DNA from: an uncultured Clostridia bacterium | Lineage (GTDB): Bacteria > Bacillota > Clostridia > Oscillospirales > Butyricicoccaceae | DNA length: 12,155 bases | NCBI GenBank assembly: GCA_910586575.1 | Contig: CAJUJQ010000096.1 | Location: 1 to 12,155 of the forward strand | Direction: 5' to 3' | Shown here: positions 7,097-12,155 of the stretch, in pieces | Position numbering within the stretch: position 1 is the stretch's first letter | How the letters are laid out: the number at the start of each line of letters is the position of its first letter | Position numbers and translations under genes: made by a program | The notes under the pieces: generated by a model | What the model was told of the DNA's origin: nothing | What the model saw: the letters and a program-made list of their open reading frames with translations, nothing else | Database searches by the model: none

Positions 7097-9049
7097 TTAA
7101 TACATGCGCGCTTCCGCAAGGTGATCGTCGATACGTTTGCGGGCCGCCTTGACCGCATCGGATTTGGAGGTGGACGCTACGCCAAGGTGCCACCAGCTCT
7201 CGTAGCCTTCGGCCATGGTCTTGGGCAGAACCTTCGCGTCGATGATGCAGGAAACGGTTTCCTTCTTTGCGGCGCGGACAGCTTCGCGGAACTCCTCAGG
7301 GGTCTTGGCGGTGAAGCCCTTCATGCCGTAGCCCTCGCCGATCTTCGCAAAATCGGTGTAGCAGTAGGTTCCGTCCAGCTTGCCGGTTTTGGGATTGCGG
7401 TGGCGCATTTCGGTCGCCAGCGTGCCGACGCCGTTGCCCATTTGCAGATTGTTGATGCAGCCGAACGCCGCGTTGTCAAAGACGACGATAGTAATCTTCG
7501 CACCCTCCTGAAGGGCGGTCGGGATTTCAGAATTGAGCATCATGAAGGAGCCGTCGCCGACCAGCGAGTAAACTTCCTTGTCCGGAGCCGCCAGCTTGGA
7601 GCCGAGCGCGCCGGCGATTTCATAGCCCATGCAGGACGCGCCGTATTCCATATTATAGGAATCCTTCGCATCGGTGACCCACAGCCGCTCCAGGTCCGCC
7701 GGGAGCGAACCGGCCGCCGCAACTACGATTGCATCGTCGTCGATTTCTTCCCGCAGGATGCCGACCGCGTCCGATTCGGTAATGATGCCGCCGATATCGC
7801 GGATGTAATCGGTCATGATCTTCTCGGTCCAGCTCGGCACACACGGTACAAACTTGCCCTCGCCGAAGCCTTCGCCATGGTACTGGACGCTCAGGACGCG
7901 CAGGCGCTCCTTCTCCCAGGTTTCGCGGATTTCCTGGATTTCGGTCGTGTAGCCGGACTTGTAGCCAGCCACTTTCAGCTCCCTGGTCAGCGCTTCGATG
8001 GTGACCTTCGCGTCGCCGATGCAGCGCACCGCGTCGAGCTTCTCCGCGTGGAATTCAGAAGTGTTGATGGTCAGGATTTTGATATCCGGGTTGCGGAACA
8101 ACACCCACTTGGAGCCGGTTACAAAGTCATTGAAACGGGTGCCTACACCGATAATCAGATCGCAGTCCTTGCACAGCGCGTTTGCCGCCAGGCCGCCGGT
8201 AACACCGATGCCGCCAACCGAAAGCTCAAAGCTGTCCGGCAGTGCGGAATGGCCCGCCTGGGTCTGGGAAACCGGGATGTTGAACTCTTTGCAGAATTCC
8301 ATGACCGCGTCGCCGCCCTCGGAGTAGCGCACGCCGCCGCCGGAAATGAGCATCGGCTTTTTAGAAGTCTTAATCATCTCAACCGCCTGCTTCATCTCGT
8401 ATTCGTCCGCGCCGCGGCGGGAAATGTGATGGATCCGCTTCTGGAAAAAGTAGTCCGGATAATCGAAGGATTCCCCCTGCACATCCTGCGGGAGCGAGAT
8501 GGTGACCGTGCCGCAGTTAGCGGTGTCGGTCAGGGCACGCATGGCGTTGACCATCGCGCTCATCAGCTGTTCCGGACGCGAGACACGGTCCCAGTACTTG
8601 GAAACCGGCTTGAAACAGTCGGAAGCGGTCATGGACAGATCGTTCGGGATTTCCAGCTGCTGGAGCACCGGGTCGGGCTGGCGGGTCGCGAACGAGTCGG
8701 ACGGGAACAGCAACAGCGGGATATTATTGATGGTAGCCGTGACAGCGGCGGTCAGCAGGTTTGCCGCGCCCGCGCCGATTGAGGTCGAGCAGGCAATGAT
8801 GCGGCGGCGGTTGTGCTGCTTCGCGTAGGAAATAGCAGCGTGCGCCATGCCCTGCTCGTTGCGGCCCTGGTATACGCGCAGATGGCCCGGCTCGGATTCC
8901 AGCGCTTCGCCCAGGCCGACAACCATGCCATGGCCGAAAATTGTGAAAATACCGTCGACGAAAGGCTCGACCTTGCCGTCGAATTCAATGTACTGCTGGT
9001 TCAGGAATTTGACGACCGCCTGACCGACGGTCATTCTCGTCTTGCTCAT
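7097..9049 (-). CDS. iolD: 3D-(3,5/4)-trihydroxycyclohexane-1,2-dione hydrolase IolD
   Basis: 650 residues, full length for IolD, a TPP-dependent enzyme of the acetolactate-synthase fold. It opens the ring of the dione formed from scyllo-inosose, giving 5-deoxy-D-glucuronate. The N-terminal TPP Pyr domain has GRNEQGMAHAAISYA with catalytic Glu65 and the IolD-typical STSIGAGAANLLTAA (88-102). A central domain spans about 210-370. The C-terminal PP domain has the diphosphate/Mg motif GDG (498-500) ending at Asn526 in VVFDNAAFG. The ATG at 9049 has AGGAGG eight bases upstream. It is the first gene of the minus-strand train, with 360 bp of regulatory-looking DNA upstream. iolE, iolG, iolC and iolJ do not appear in the window. 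Confidence 0.96.
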   Translation of the reverse strand: MSKTRMTVGQAVVKFLNQQYIEFDGKVEPFVDGIFTIFGHGMVVGLGEALESEPGHLRVYQGRNEQGMAHAAISYAKQHNRRRIIACSTSIGAGAANLLTAAVTATINNIPLLLFPSDSFATRQPDPVLQQLEIPNDLSMTASDCFKPVSKYWDRVSRPEQLMSAMVNAMRALTDTANCGTVTISLPQDVQGESFDYPDYFFQKRIHHISRRGADEYEMKQAVEMIKTSKKPMLISGGGVRYSEGGDAVMEFCKEFNIPVSQTQAGHSALPDSFELSVGGIGVTGGLAANALCKDCDLIIGVGTRFNDFVTGSKWVLFRNPDIKILTINTSEFHAEKLDAVRCIGDAKVTIEALTRELKVAGYKSGYTTEIQEIRETWEKERLRVLSVQYHGEGFGEGKFVPCVPSWTEKIMTDYIRDIGGIITESDAVGILREEIDDDAIVVAAAGSLPADLERLWVTDAKDSYNMEYGASCMGYEIAGALGSKLAAPDKEVYSLVGDGSFMMLNSEIPTALQEGAKITIVVFDNAAFGCINNLQMGNGVGTLATEMRHRNPKTGKLDGTYCYTDFAKIGEGYGMKGFTAKTPEEFREAVRAAKKETVSCIIDAKVLPKTMAEGYESWWHLGVASTSKSDAVKAARKRIDDHLAEARMY

Positions 9050-9230
9050 AAATCATTCCTCCTAAAAAAATTATCATGTATTGTTGTAGGGGCGTTTGCT
9101 TTCGATGTTTCCATTTTCGCAGATTTTTTTGGATTTGTCTTTCATTTTCCAGTCCGACTTTCGTGTATTTGAAAAATGTTTTTTTGTTTCCAAATGAAGC
9201 TTCTCAAATTGATTTTCAGGCTTATTTGCG

Positions 9231-9249
9231 GTAAATTTGAACAATTTAC
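9231..9249. promoter_or_regulatory. Palindromic operator-like site
   Basis: GTAAATT and AATTTAC flank a 5-nt spacer, giving a perfect dyad of 7-bp arms. A further CAAATTTAC at 9288-9296 mirrors the GTAAATTTG at 9231-9239. The location upstream of iolD fits a regulator site; the regulator is unknown. Confidence 0.4.
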
Positions 9250-9351
9250 GTCCCGTTGGGAAATAACTGACAAGTGTATGCCGCGCACAAATTTACGGCT
9301 TCGGTTTTCACTTTTCTGCTTCCGGACATCATACAAGCTGAACAAACAGCC

Positions 9352-9388
9352 TTTGTGCGATAAAATGTTTTTGGATAAAACGCACAAA
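9352..9388. promoter_or_regulatory. Widely spaced inverted repeat TTTGTGCG / CGCACAAA
   Basis: TTTGTGCG at 9352-9359 and CGCACAAA at 9381-9388 are exact reverse complements with centres 29 bp apart. A third copy, CGCACAAA, lies at 9284-9291. Repeated half-sites in both orientations suggest a DNA-binding regulator, possibly the inositol regulator, though none is encoded in the window. Confidence 0.4.
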
Positions 9389-9409
9389 AAACAGACGTGA
9401 TTTTCTACA

Positions 9410-10495
9410 TTAAAAAACCGGTCGGCACATCTTTCCACCAGAGAAGATGCGGCGGCACAAAGTTCTCCGTGCCGCCGCACTTACAGGAGAGAAAAAGAGG
9501 TTATTCCGCCTTTTTTGGGCCATAGCAAACCGTCTGGAACGTGCTTCCGCATTCCCACGGACAATGTCGATAAATACGGCCATAATAACGACTGCACCAA
9601 TTACGATATACTGTACATCCGTTTGCGCACTAATCAAATTCAGGCCGTTTCGTATGACAGCAATCAGCAGCGCACCGCATAAGGTGCCGCTTACCGTGCC
9701 TTTGCCGCCAGCAAAGGATGCCCCGCCGATCACGCACGCCGCGATTGCGTCCGTATCGTAGGTTTCGCCTGCAAGGGGAAGCGCCGTACCCACGCGGCCC
9801 ACCAGTACGATACCGGCAAGTGCACACATGATACCAGCCATAATGTAGACAAAATTCAATGTGCGGGATACATTCACACCGGATAACCTTGCCGCTTCCC
9901 GGTTGCCGCCAACGGAATAAATCTTTCTGCCCAATGCGCTGCGATTCAAAAACAAGCTCATAACGGCAAAGATCAGGACGACGACAAGGAAGCAAAGCGG
10001 GAAATTGACAGCTCCAAGATTCTGATATCCCAGAAAAGTCACCCCGCATGGAAAGCCGGCGATCGGGGCCGCGCCGGTAATAAACAAGGCGAGGCCGCGG
10101 AAAATCTGCCGCGCACCGAGTGTTGATGCAAACGGATGCGGAAGCTTCAGCTTTGTAAACAGCAAGCCGTTAAAGCCGCCGCAGAGAAAACCTGCCAGCA
10201 GCGCGATCAGGATGAGCAAAATCGGTTTTTTTACCCCATGCTGCATCGCAACACCCATAGAGCATGAAGATAAAGCAACCGATGCGCCAACCGAAATATC
10301 AATGCCGCCCGTCAGAAGAACCATCAGCATACCGCAGGAAACCAGCGCATTGATTGCGGTCTGCCGCAAAATGTTCATCCAGTTATCCAGCGTCAGGAAC
10401 TGCCGGGAAACAACCGTCAATACGACAGACAGCACCACAACCGCCGCCAGAGGCCCCACGAATGACGGCATTTTTCTGTTTTCTTTTGTATTCAT
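9410..10495 (-). CDS. Sugar ABC transporter permease (RbsC-like, BPD_transp_2), aberrant C-terminus
   Basis: Inner-membrane permease of the ribose/xylose/inositol ABC family, with eight to ten hydrophobic segments. Family marks are GGIDISVGAS in the N-terminal third and IGGASFAGGKGTVSGTLCGALLIAVIRNG before the last helices. The start at 10495 overlaps the ATPase stop as ATGA and has GGGGAGG nine bases upstream; an ATG at 10513 is less likely. The normal permease ends near IDIVRG. Here the frame runs about 48 residues further, through a strong hairpin at 9448-9479, into a basic, membrane-free tail. One extra A in the A6 run at about 9511-9516 would give a natural end, MAQKKAE, with stop at 9501-9503. 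An indel is therefore likely. The substrate is unknown; inositol is suggested only by the neighbours. Confidence 0.85.
   Translation of the reverse strand: MNTKENRKMPSFVGPLAAVVVLSVVLTVVSRQFLTLDNWMNILRQTAINALVSCGMLMVLLTGGIDISVGASVALSSCSMGVAMQHGVKKPILLILIALLAGFLCGGFNGLLFTKLKLPHPFASTLGARQIFRGLALFITGAAPIAGFPCGVTFLGYQNLGAVNFPLCFLVVVLIFAVMSLFLNRSALGRKIYSVGGNREAARLSGVNVSRTLNFVYIMAGIMCALAGIVLVGRVGTALPLAGETYDTDAIAACVIGGASFAGGKGTVSGTLCGALLIAVIRNGLNLISAQTDVQYIVIGAVVIMAVFIDIVRGNAEARSRRFAMAQKRRNNLFFSPVSAAARRTLCRRIFSGGKMCRPVF
9448..9479 (-). terminator. GC-rich hairpin inside the permease C-terminal extension
   Basis: TGCGGCGGCAC (9448-9458) and GTGCCGCCGCA (9469-9479) pair perfectly over 11 bp with a 10-nt loop. 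The minus-strand T6 is about 30 bases downstream, so the fit to a classical intrinsic terminator is imperfect. The hairpin would lie 22 bases after the alternative stop at 9501-9503, as expected for a 3' end signal, which supports the view that the coding frame should end before it. Confidence 0.6.
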
Positions 10496-10719
10496 TCCAG
10501 TTTGCCTCCCCATGCTGCCTTCATCATATCTTCCTGGTTGAAATATTGGCTGCCGCGGTCGATCTCGGCCATTTTTTCACCTTCCCGCATGACAAGCACG
10601 CGGCCGCACATTCCAAGGATCTCAGGCAGCTCCGACGAAATCATAATGACGCATTTCCACTGCTTTGCCAGTGCGTTCATCACGTTATACACTTCAATTC
10701 TTGCACCAACTTGGCGCAC
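10492..10719 (-). pseudogene. C-terminal stub of a sugar ABC transporter ATP-binding protein (RbsA/MglA-like)
   Basis: About 75 residues correspond to the end of the second nucleotide-binding domain of a roughly 500-residue tandem ATPase. The match starts at VGARIEVYNVMN, equivalent to the DVGAK-EIY that follows the Walker B/D-loop. It continues through the H-loop region MISSELPEILGMCGRVLVM to the C-terminus. Everything before it is gone: both Walker A motifs, the first domain and the second Walker B motif. The same frame is open only to a stop at 10771-10773, and its extra residues do not resemble the family. The stop overlaps the permease start (ATGA), so the original operon linkage is intact on that side and the break lies near 10710-10720. 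The transporter lacks a working ATPase here. Confidence 0.82.
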
Positions 10720-10732
10720 CGTCTGACGCGCG

Positions 10733-10846
10733 TCAATGGTTTTCGAATTGGGGATCTGCTGACAGCGGCGTCACATCATAAACGAGGAACCAATCCCGCC
10801 TGACCTGCGTTTTTGTCTCTTTTGGAGCCTTGACATTTTCAGTTCG
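10733..10846 (-). pseudogene. Unrecognised C-terminal coding fragment
   Basis: The minus-strand frame between an in-frame TGA (10847-10849) and TGA at 10733-10735 gives 37 residues with protein-like composition, including RRDWFLVYDVTPLSADPQF. It has no start codon with a ribosome site and directly abuts the truncated ATPase. It may be the tail of another gene fused here by a rearrangement. I do not recognise the family, and chance openness over 114 bp cannot be excluded. Confidence 0.3.
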
Positions 10847-10858
10847 TCATGGTAAACT
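10830..10858 (+). promoter_or_regulatory. Sigma-70-like promoter
   Basis: TTGACA (10830-10835) is a perfect -35, followed by a 17-bp spacer and TAAACT (10853-10858, 4 of 6 matches to TATAAT). It would start transcription near 10865, just before the first DtxR-like box, and read toward the feoA-like start and the metal transporter gene. Confidence 0.6.
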
Positions 10859-10865
10859 GAAAATG
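10834..10865. repeat. 11-bp perfect inverted repeat overlapping the promoter
   Basis: CATTTTCAGTT (10834-10844) and AACTGAAAATG (10855-10865) are exact reverse complements around a 10-nt spacer. The repeat covers the end of the -35, the spacer and the -10. Its position suits an operator; as RNA it would not be fully transcribed from this promoter, so a terminator role from this start site is unlikely. Confidence 0.6.
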
Positions 10866-10870
10866 ATTTT

Positions 10871-10890
10871 AAGGTTAGGAAGCGCTAACA
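10871..10890. promoter_or_regulatory. DtxR/IdeR-like metal-regulator box 1
   Basis: AAGGTTAG-N5-GCTAACA contains the dyad GTTAG-N6-CTAAC (10874-10889) and resembles the DtxR-family consensus TTAGGTTAG-CTAACCTAA. It lies a few bases after the predicted start site, where binding would block transcription. A near-identical box lies 200 bp downstream. Confidence 0.5.
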
Positions 10891-10917
10891 ACGCATATAT
10901 GCAGGAGGCGGAACAGG

Positions 10918-11019
10918 ATGTCGCTGACAAAGGCAGAGGCAGGAGGAACAGCTGTCATTCGCAAAAAGTGCATGTTCGGATCTACGAGTTATCTGTATGC
11001 AGGGGCGGTGCGAAGATGA
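10918..11019 (+). pseudogene. Small ORF resembling the N-terminus of FeoA, truncated
   Basis: An ATG nine bases after AGGAGG opens a 33-codon frame. Its first residues, MSLTKAEAGGTAVIRKK, resemble the start of short clostridial FeoA proteins of ferrous-iron uptake (pattern M-x-L-x-x-A-x-x-G-x-T-x-V-I-K-K). The similarity then stops, and the rest (to AVRR) lacks the FeoA core and its GxxxG-type features. FeoA normally has about 70-80 residues. The promoter and DtxR-like box in front fit iron control. The 3' end overlaps another short frame (11016-11078, 20 codons) as ATGA. It is probably a decayed feoA; a genuine small protein is the alternative. Confidence 0.35.
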
Positions 11020-11070
11020 TCGGGGACAAGTACGTCAATGCGGCGATGAATCGTGTTTTTTTTGCGTCAA

Positions 11071-11090
11071 AAGGTTAGCCTTGGCTAACA
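11071..11090. promoter_or_regulatory. DtxR/IdeR-like metal-regulator box 2
   Basis: AAGGTTAG-CCTTG-GCTAACA contains the perfect dyad GTTAGCC-TT-GGCTAAC (11074-11089). It is identical to box 1 outside the central five bases. It lies about 195 bp upstream of the ZIP transporter ATG, which fits iron- or manganese-dependent control, although no clear -10 is visible beside it. Confidence 0.55.
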
Positions 11091-11100
11091 GCAAACATGA

Positions 11101-11289
11101 ATGCACGGAAACTGTCCTGTGGCGGCGGATCGTTTTTTTTCCGTCTTGCCGGACAAAGTTTCCTTCAGGTGGACAGCAGAAGGGTTTAAGCGGTTTATTT
11201 CGGAACATAATTTTCAAATCAGGCAAACAGCACAACTTGGCGGAAGCCTTGTGCCGCTGTGTTATTGGGAGGCGAATGTTCAGAAATGA
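11101..11289 (+). pseudogene. 62-codon frame, possible methyltransferase C-terminal relic
   Basis: An open frame ends in TGA at 11287-11289, overlapping the transporter ATG (11286) as ATGA. Residues such as FRWTAEGFKRFISEHNF and LGGSLVPLCYWEA recall the C-terminal strand-helix-strand of small SAM-dependent methyltransferases (pattern F-T-x-E-G-L-x-x-L-L-x-x-x-G-F). No SAM-binding GxGxG motif is present, and the ATG at 11101 has no ribosome site, so it would be a truncated leftover. The overlap with the next start could allow translational coupling. The assignment is weak. Confidence 0.3.
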
Positions 11290-12068
11290 CAAAAAATGTG
11301 CTCGGAGAATTATTTCTCCCCTTCCTGGGAACTTCATTGGGAGCAGGGTGTGTGTTCTTCCTGAAAGAAAGAATGAATCTGACGACCCAACGGATCCTGA
11401 CTGGCTTTGCCGCCGGGGTCATGGTGGCGGCGTCTGTTTGGAGCCTGCTGATTCCTGCCATGGAACAGGCGGAGAATATGGGACAATTGGCGTTTCTTCC
11501 TGCGGTCATCGGGTTCTGGCTGGGCGTCCTGTTCCTGCTGGTTTTGGACAGGACGATCCCCCATCTGCACCAGAACAGCACGCAGCCGGAAGGCCCTCAT
11601 ACCCATCTGAAACGGACGACCATGCTGGTGCTGGCCGTTGCCCTTCATAATCTCCCGGAGGGGATGGCGGTTGGTGTGGTGTTGGCTGGCTGGATCGCGG
11701 GGAACATCGGCATCACCGCCGCCGGTACGCTGGCACTGTCTATCGGCATCGCCATTCAAAATTTTCCGGAGGGGGCGATCATCTCCATGCCCCTTCGGGC
11801 GGAAGGAGTGGGAAAAGGACGCGCTTTTCTGTACGGCGTCCTTTCCGGTATCGTGGAGCCTTTGGCGGCGATCCTGACCATGCTGGCGGCTGGTCTGATT
11901 CTGCCCGCCCTGCCTTATTTGCTCAGCTTCGCGGCAGGGGCTATGATTTATGTAGTTGTGGAGGAACTGATCCCGGAAGCATCCGCCGGGGAACACTCCA
12001 ACCTGGGGACGCTGTTCTTCGCGGCAGGGTTTACCATTATGTTGGCGCTGGATGTGGCGCTGGGGTAA
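11286..12068 (+). CDS. ZIP-family metal transporter (ZupT/GufA-like)
   Basis: 260 residues with about eight membrane segments; imports divalent metals such as zinc, iron or manganese. Signature motifs are HNLPEGMAVG (121-130) and QNFPEGAI (158-165), whose His, Asn and Glu residues form the metal site, and EELIPE (226-231) near the end. The central cytosolic loop has metal-binding histidines at 93, 95, 105 and 107. I chose the ATG at 11286 because it places the first hydrophobic segment at the N-terminus. A GGGAGG lies 13 bases upstream, which is long, and a GTG at 11259 in the same frame would add nine residues. DtxR-like boxes upstream suggest repression by metal sufficiency. Metal specificity cannot be read from sequence. 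Confidence 0.93.
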   Translation: MTKNVLGELFLPFLGTSLGAGCVFFLKERMNLTTQRILTGFAAGVMVAASVWSLLIPAMEQAENMGQLAFLPAVIGFWLGVLFLLVLDRTIPHLHQNSTQPEGPHTHLKRTTMLVLAVALHNLPEGMAVGVVLAGWIAGNIGITAAGTLALSIGIAIQNFPEGAIISMPLRAEGVGKGRAFLYGVLSGIVEPLAAILTMLAAGLILPALPYLLSFAAGAMIYVVVEELIPEASAGEHSNLGTLFFAAGFTIMLALDVALG

Positions 12069-12074
12069 AAGAAA

Positions 12075-12122
12075 ATGAAGATTTTGGTTTATGGCGCAGG
12101 TGCAGGGTATTTGAATGAGTAA
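12075..12122 (+). pseudogene. 15-residue stub resembling a Rossmann-fold N-terminus
   Basis: MKILVYGAGAGYLNE, then TAA, looks like the first strand and GxGxxG loop of a ketopantoate-reductase-type (PanE/ApbA) oxidoreductase that has been cut off. It begins six bases after the transporter stop with no clear ribosome site. The match is short, so confidence is low. Confidence 0.3.
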
Positions 12123-12155
12123 ACCAATCATGAACAGAAAGCAGAACAGACAATT
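12115..12155 (+). CDS. Possible start of a further gene (runs off the window)
   Basis: An ATG at 12115 with AGGG eight bases upstream opens a frame, MSKPIMNRKQNRQ, that continues beyond the window end. It is too short to identify and might be spurious. Confidence 0.2.
   Translation, partial: MSKPIMNRKQNRQ

Larger units (their letters stand above)
9050..9409 (-). promoter_or_regulatory. Presumed control region of the iolD-led operon
   Basis: This 360 bp AT-rich region upstream of iolD has no credible gene; its short frames have no conserved look. It holds the iolD ribosome site (AGGAGG), a 19-bp palindrome at 9231-9249 and three copies of CGCACAAA. A TATGAT resembling a -10 element lies on the minus strand at about 9331-9336, but no matching -35 is convincing, so the promoter cannot be placed with confidence. 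Confidence 0.5.

Noticed and set aside
6869..8782. 637-codon plus-strand frame opposite iolD and the iolB start
   Set aside because: It is antisense to a clear iolD with intact TPP motifs; long opposite-strand frames are expected in GC-rich genes, and its His/Arg-rich product resembles no family.
9142..9480. Short frames on both strands in the iolD upstream region
   Set aside because: Their products are Cys/Phe/Lys-rich, lack conserved features or ribosome sites, and lie in AT-rich DNA holding operator-like repeats.
11334..12131. 265-codon minus-strand frame opposite the ZIP transporter
   Set aside because: The plus strand encodes all ZIP motifs; the opposite frame is Gln/Arg/His-rich and low in hydrophobic residues, typical of an antisense shadow.
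1..12155. CRISPR array, tRNA, rRNA or full insertion sequence
   Set aside because: No regularly spaced repeats, cloverleaf-like segments, rRNA-like sequence or complete transposase with terminal repeats were found.

Overview
The window looks like chromosomal DNA of an anaerobic gut-type Clostridia member, most likely Oscillospiraceae/Ruminococcaceae-like. The reasons are GC-rich third codon positions, strong AGGAGG-type ribosome sites, an oxygen-sensitive 4-hydroxybutyryl-CoA dehydratase homologue, a two-subunit transketolase and DtxR-type boxes. The taxonomy is inference from style, not from a marker gene.

Layout. (1) Positions 1-192: the 3' end of an unrecognised plus-strand gene, then 145 bp with an AT-rich hairpin. 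(2) Positions 338-9049: one long minus-strand gene train, read right to left: iolD, iolB, a 4-hydroxybutyrate-dehydrogenase-type Fe-ADH, an AbfT-type CoA-transferase, an AbfD-type radical dehydratase, and the N and C halves of a split transketolase. Gaps are 13-105 bp. A strong hairpin lies between iolD and iolB. (3) Positions 9050-9409: a regulatory intergenic region with repeated operator-like motifs. (4) Positions 9410-10719: a sugar ABC permease whose 3' end looks frameshifted, overlapped by the C-terminal stub of its ATPase. (5) Positions 10720-11285: a junction zone of gene relics, a sigma-70-like promoter, a long inverted repeat and two DtxR-like boxes exactly 200 bp apart. (6) Positions 11286-12068: a ZIP-family metal transporter on the plus strand, followed by a stub resembling a Rossmann-fold N-terminus.

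How the genes may work together. IolD and IolB make 2-deoxy-5-keto-D-gluconate (DKG). The canonical next enzymes, IolC kinase and IolJ aldolase, are not in the window. A transketolase pair and a complete 4-hydroxybutyrate-type module are there instead. DKG is a 2-ketose with the D-threo configuration that transketolase requires. Removal of its ketol unit would leave 3-hydroxy-4-oxobutanoate, the 3-hydroxy analogue of succinate semialdehyde. Reduction, CoA transfer and AbfD-type dehydration would then give 3-hydroxycrotonyl-CoA, the enol of acetoacetyl-CoA. This proposed kinase- and aldolase-independent inositol route to acetoacetyl-CoA uses every gene of the train. It is inference and is the main hypothesis of this report.
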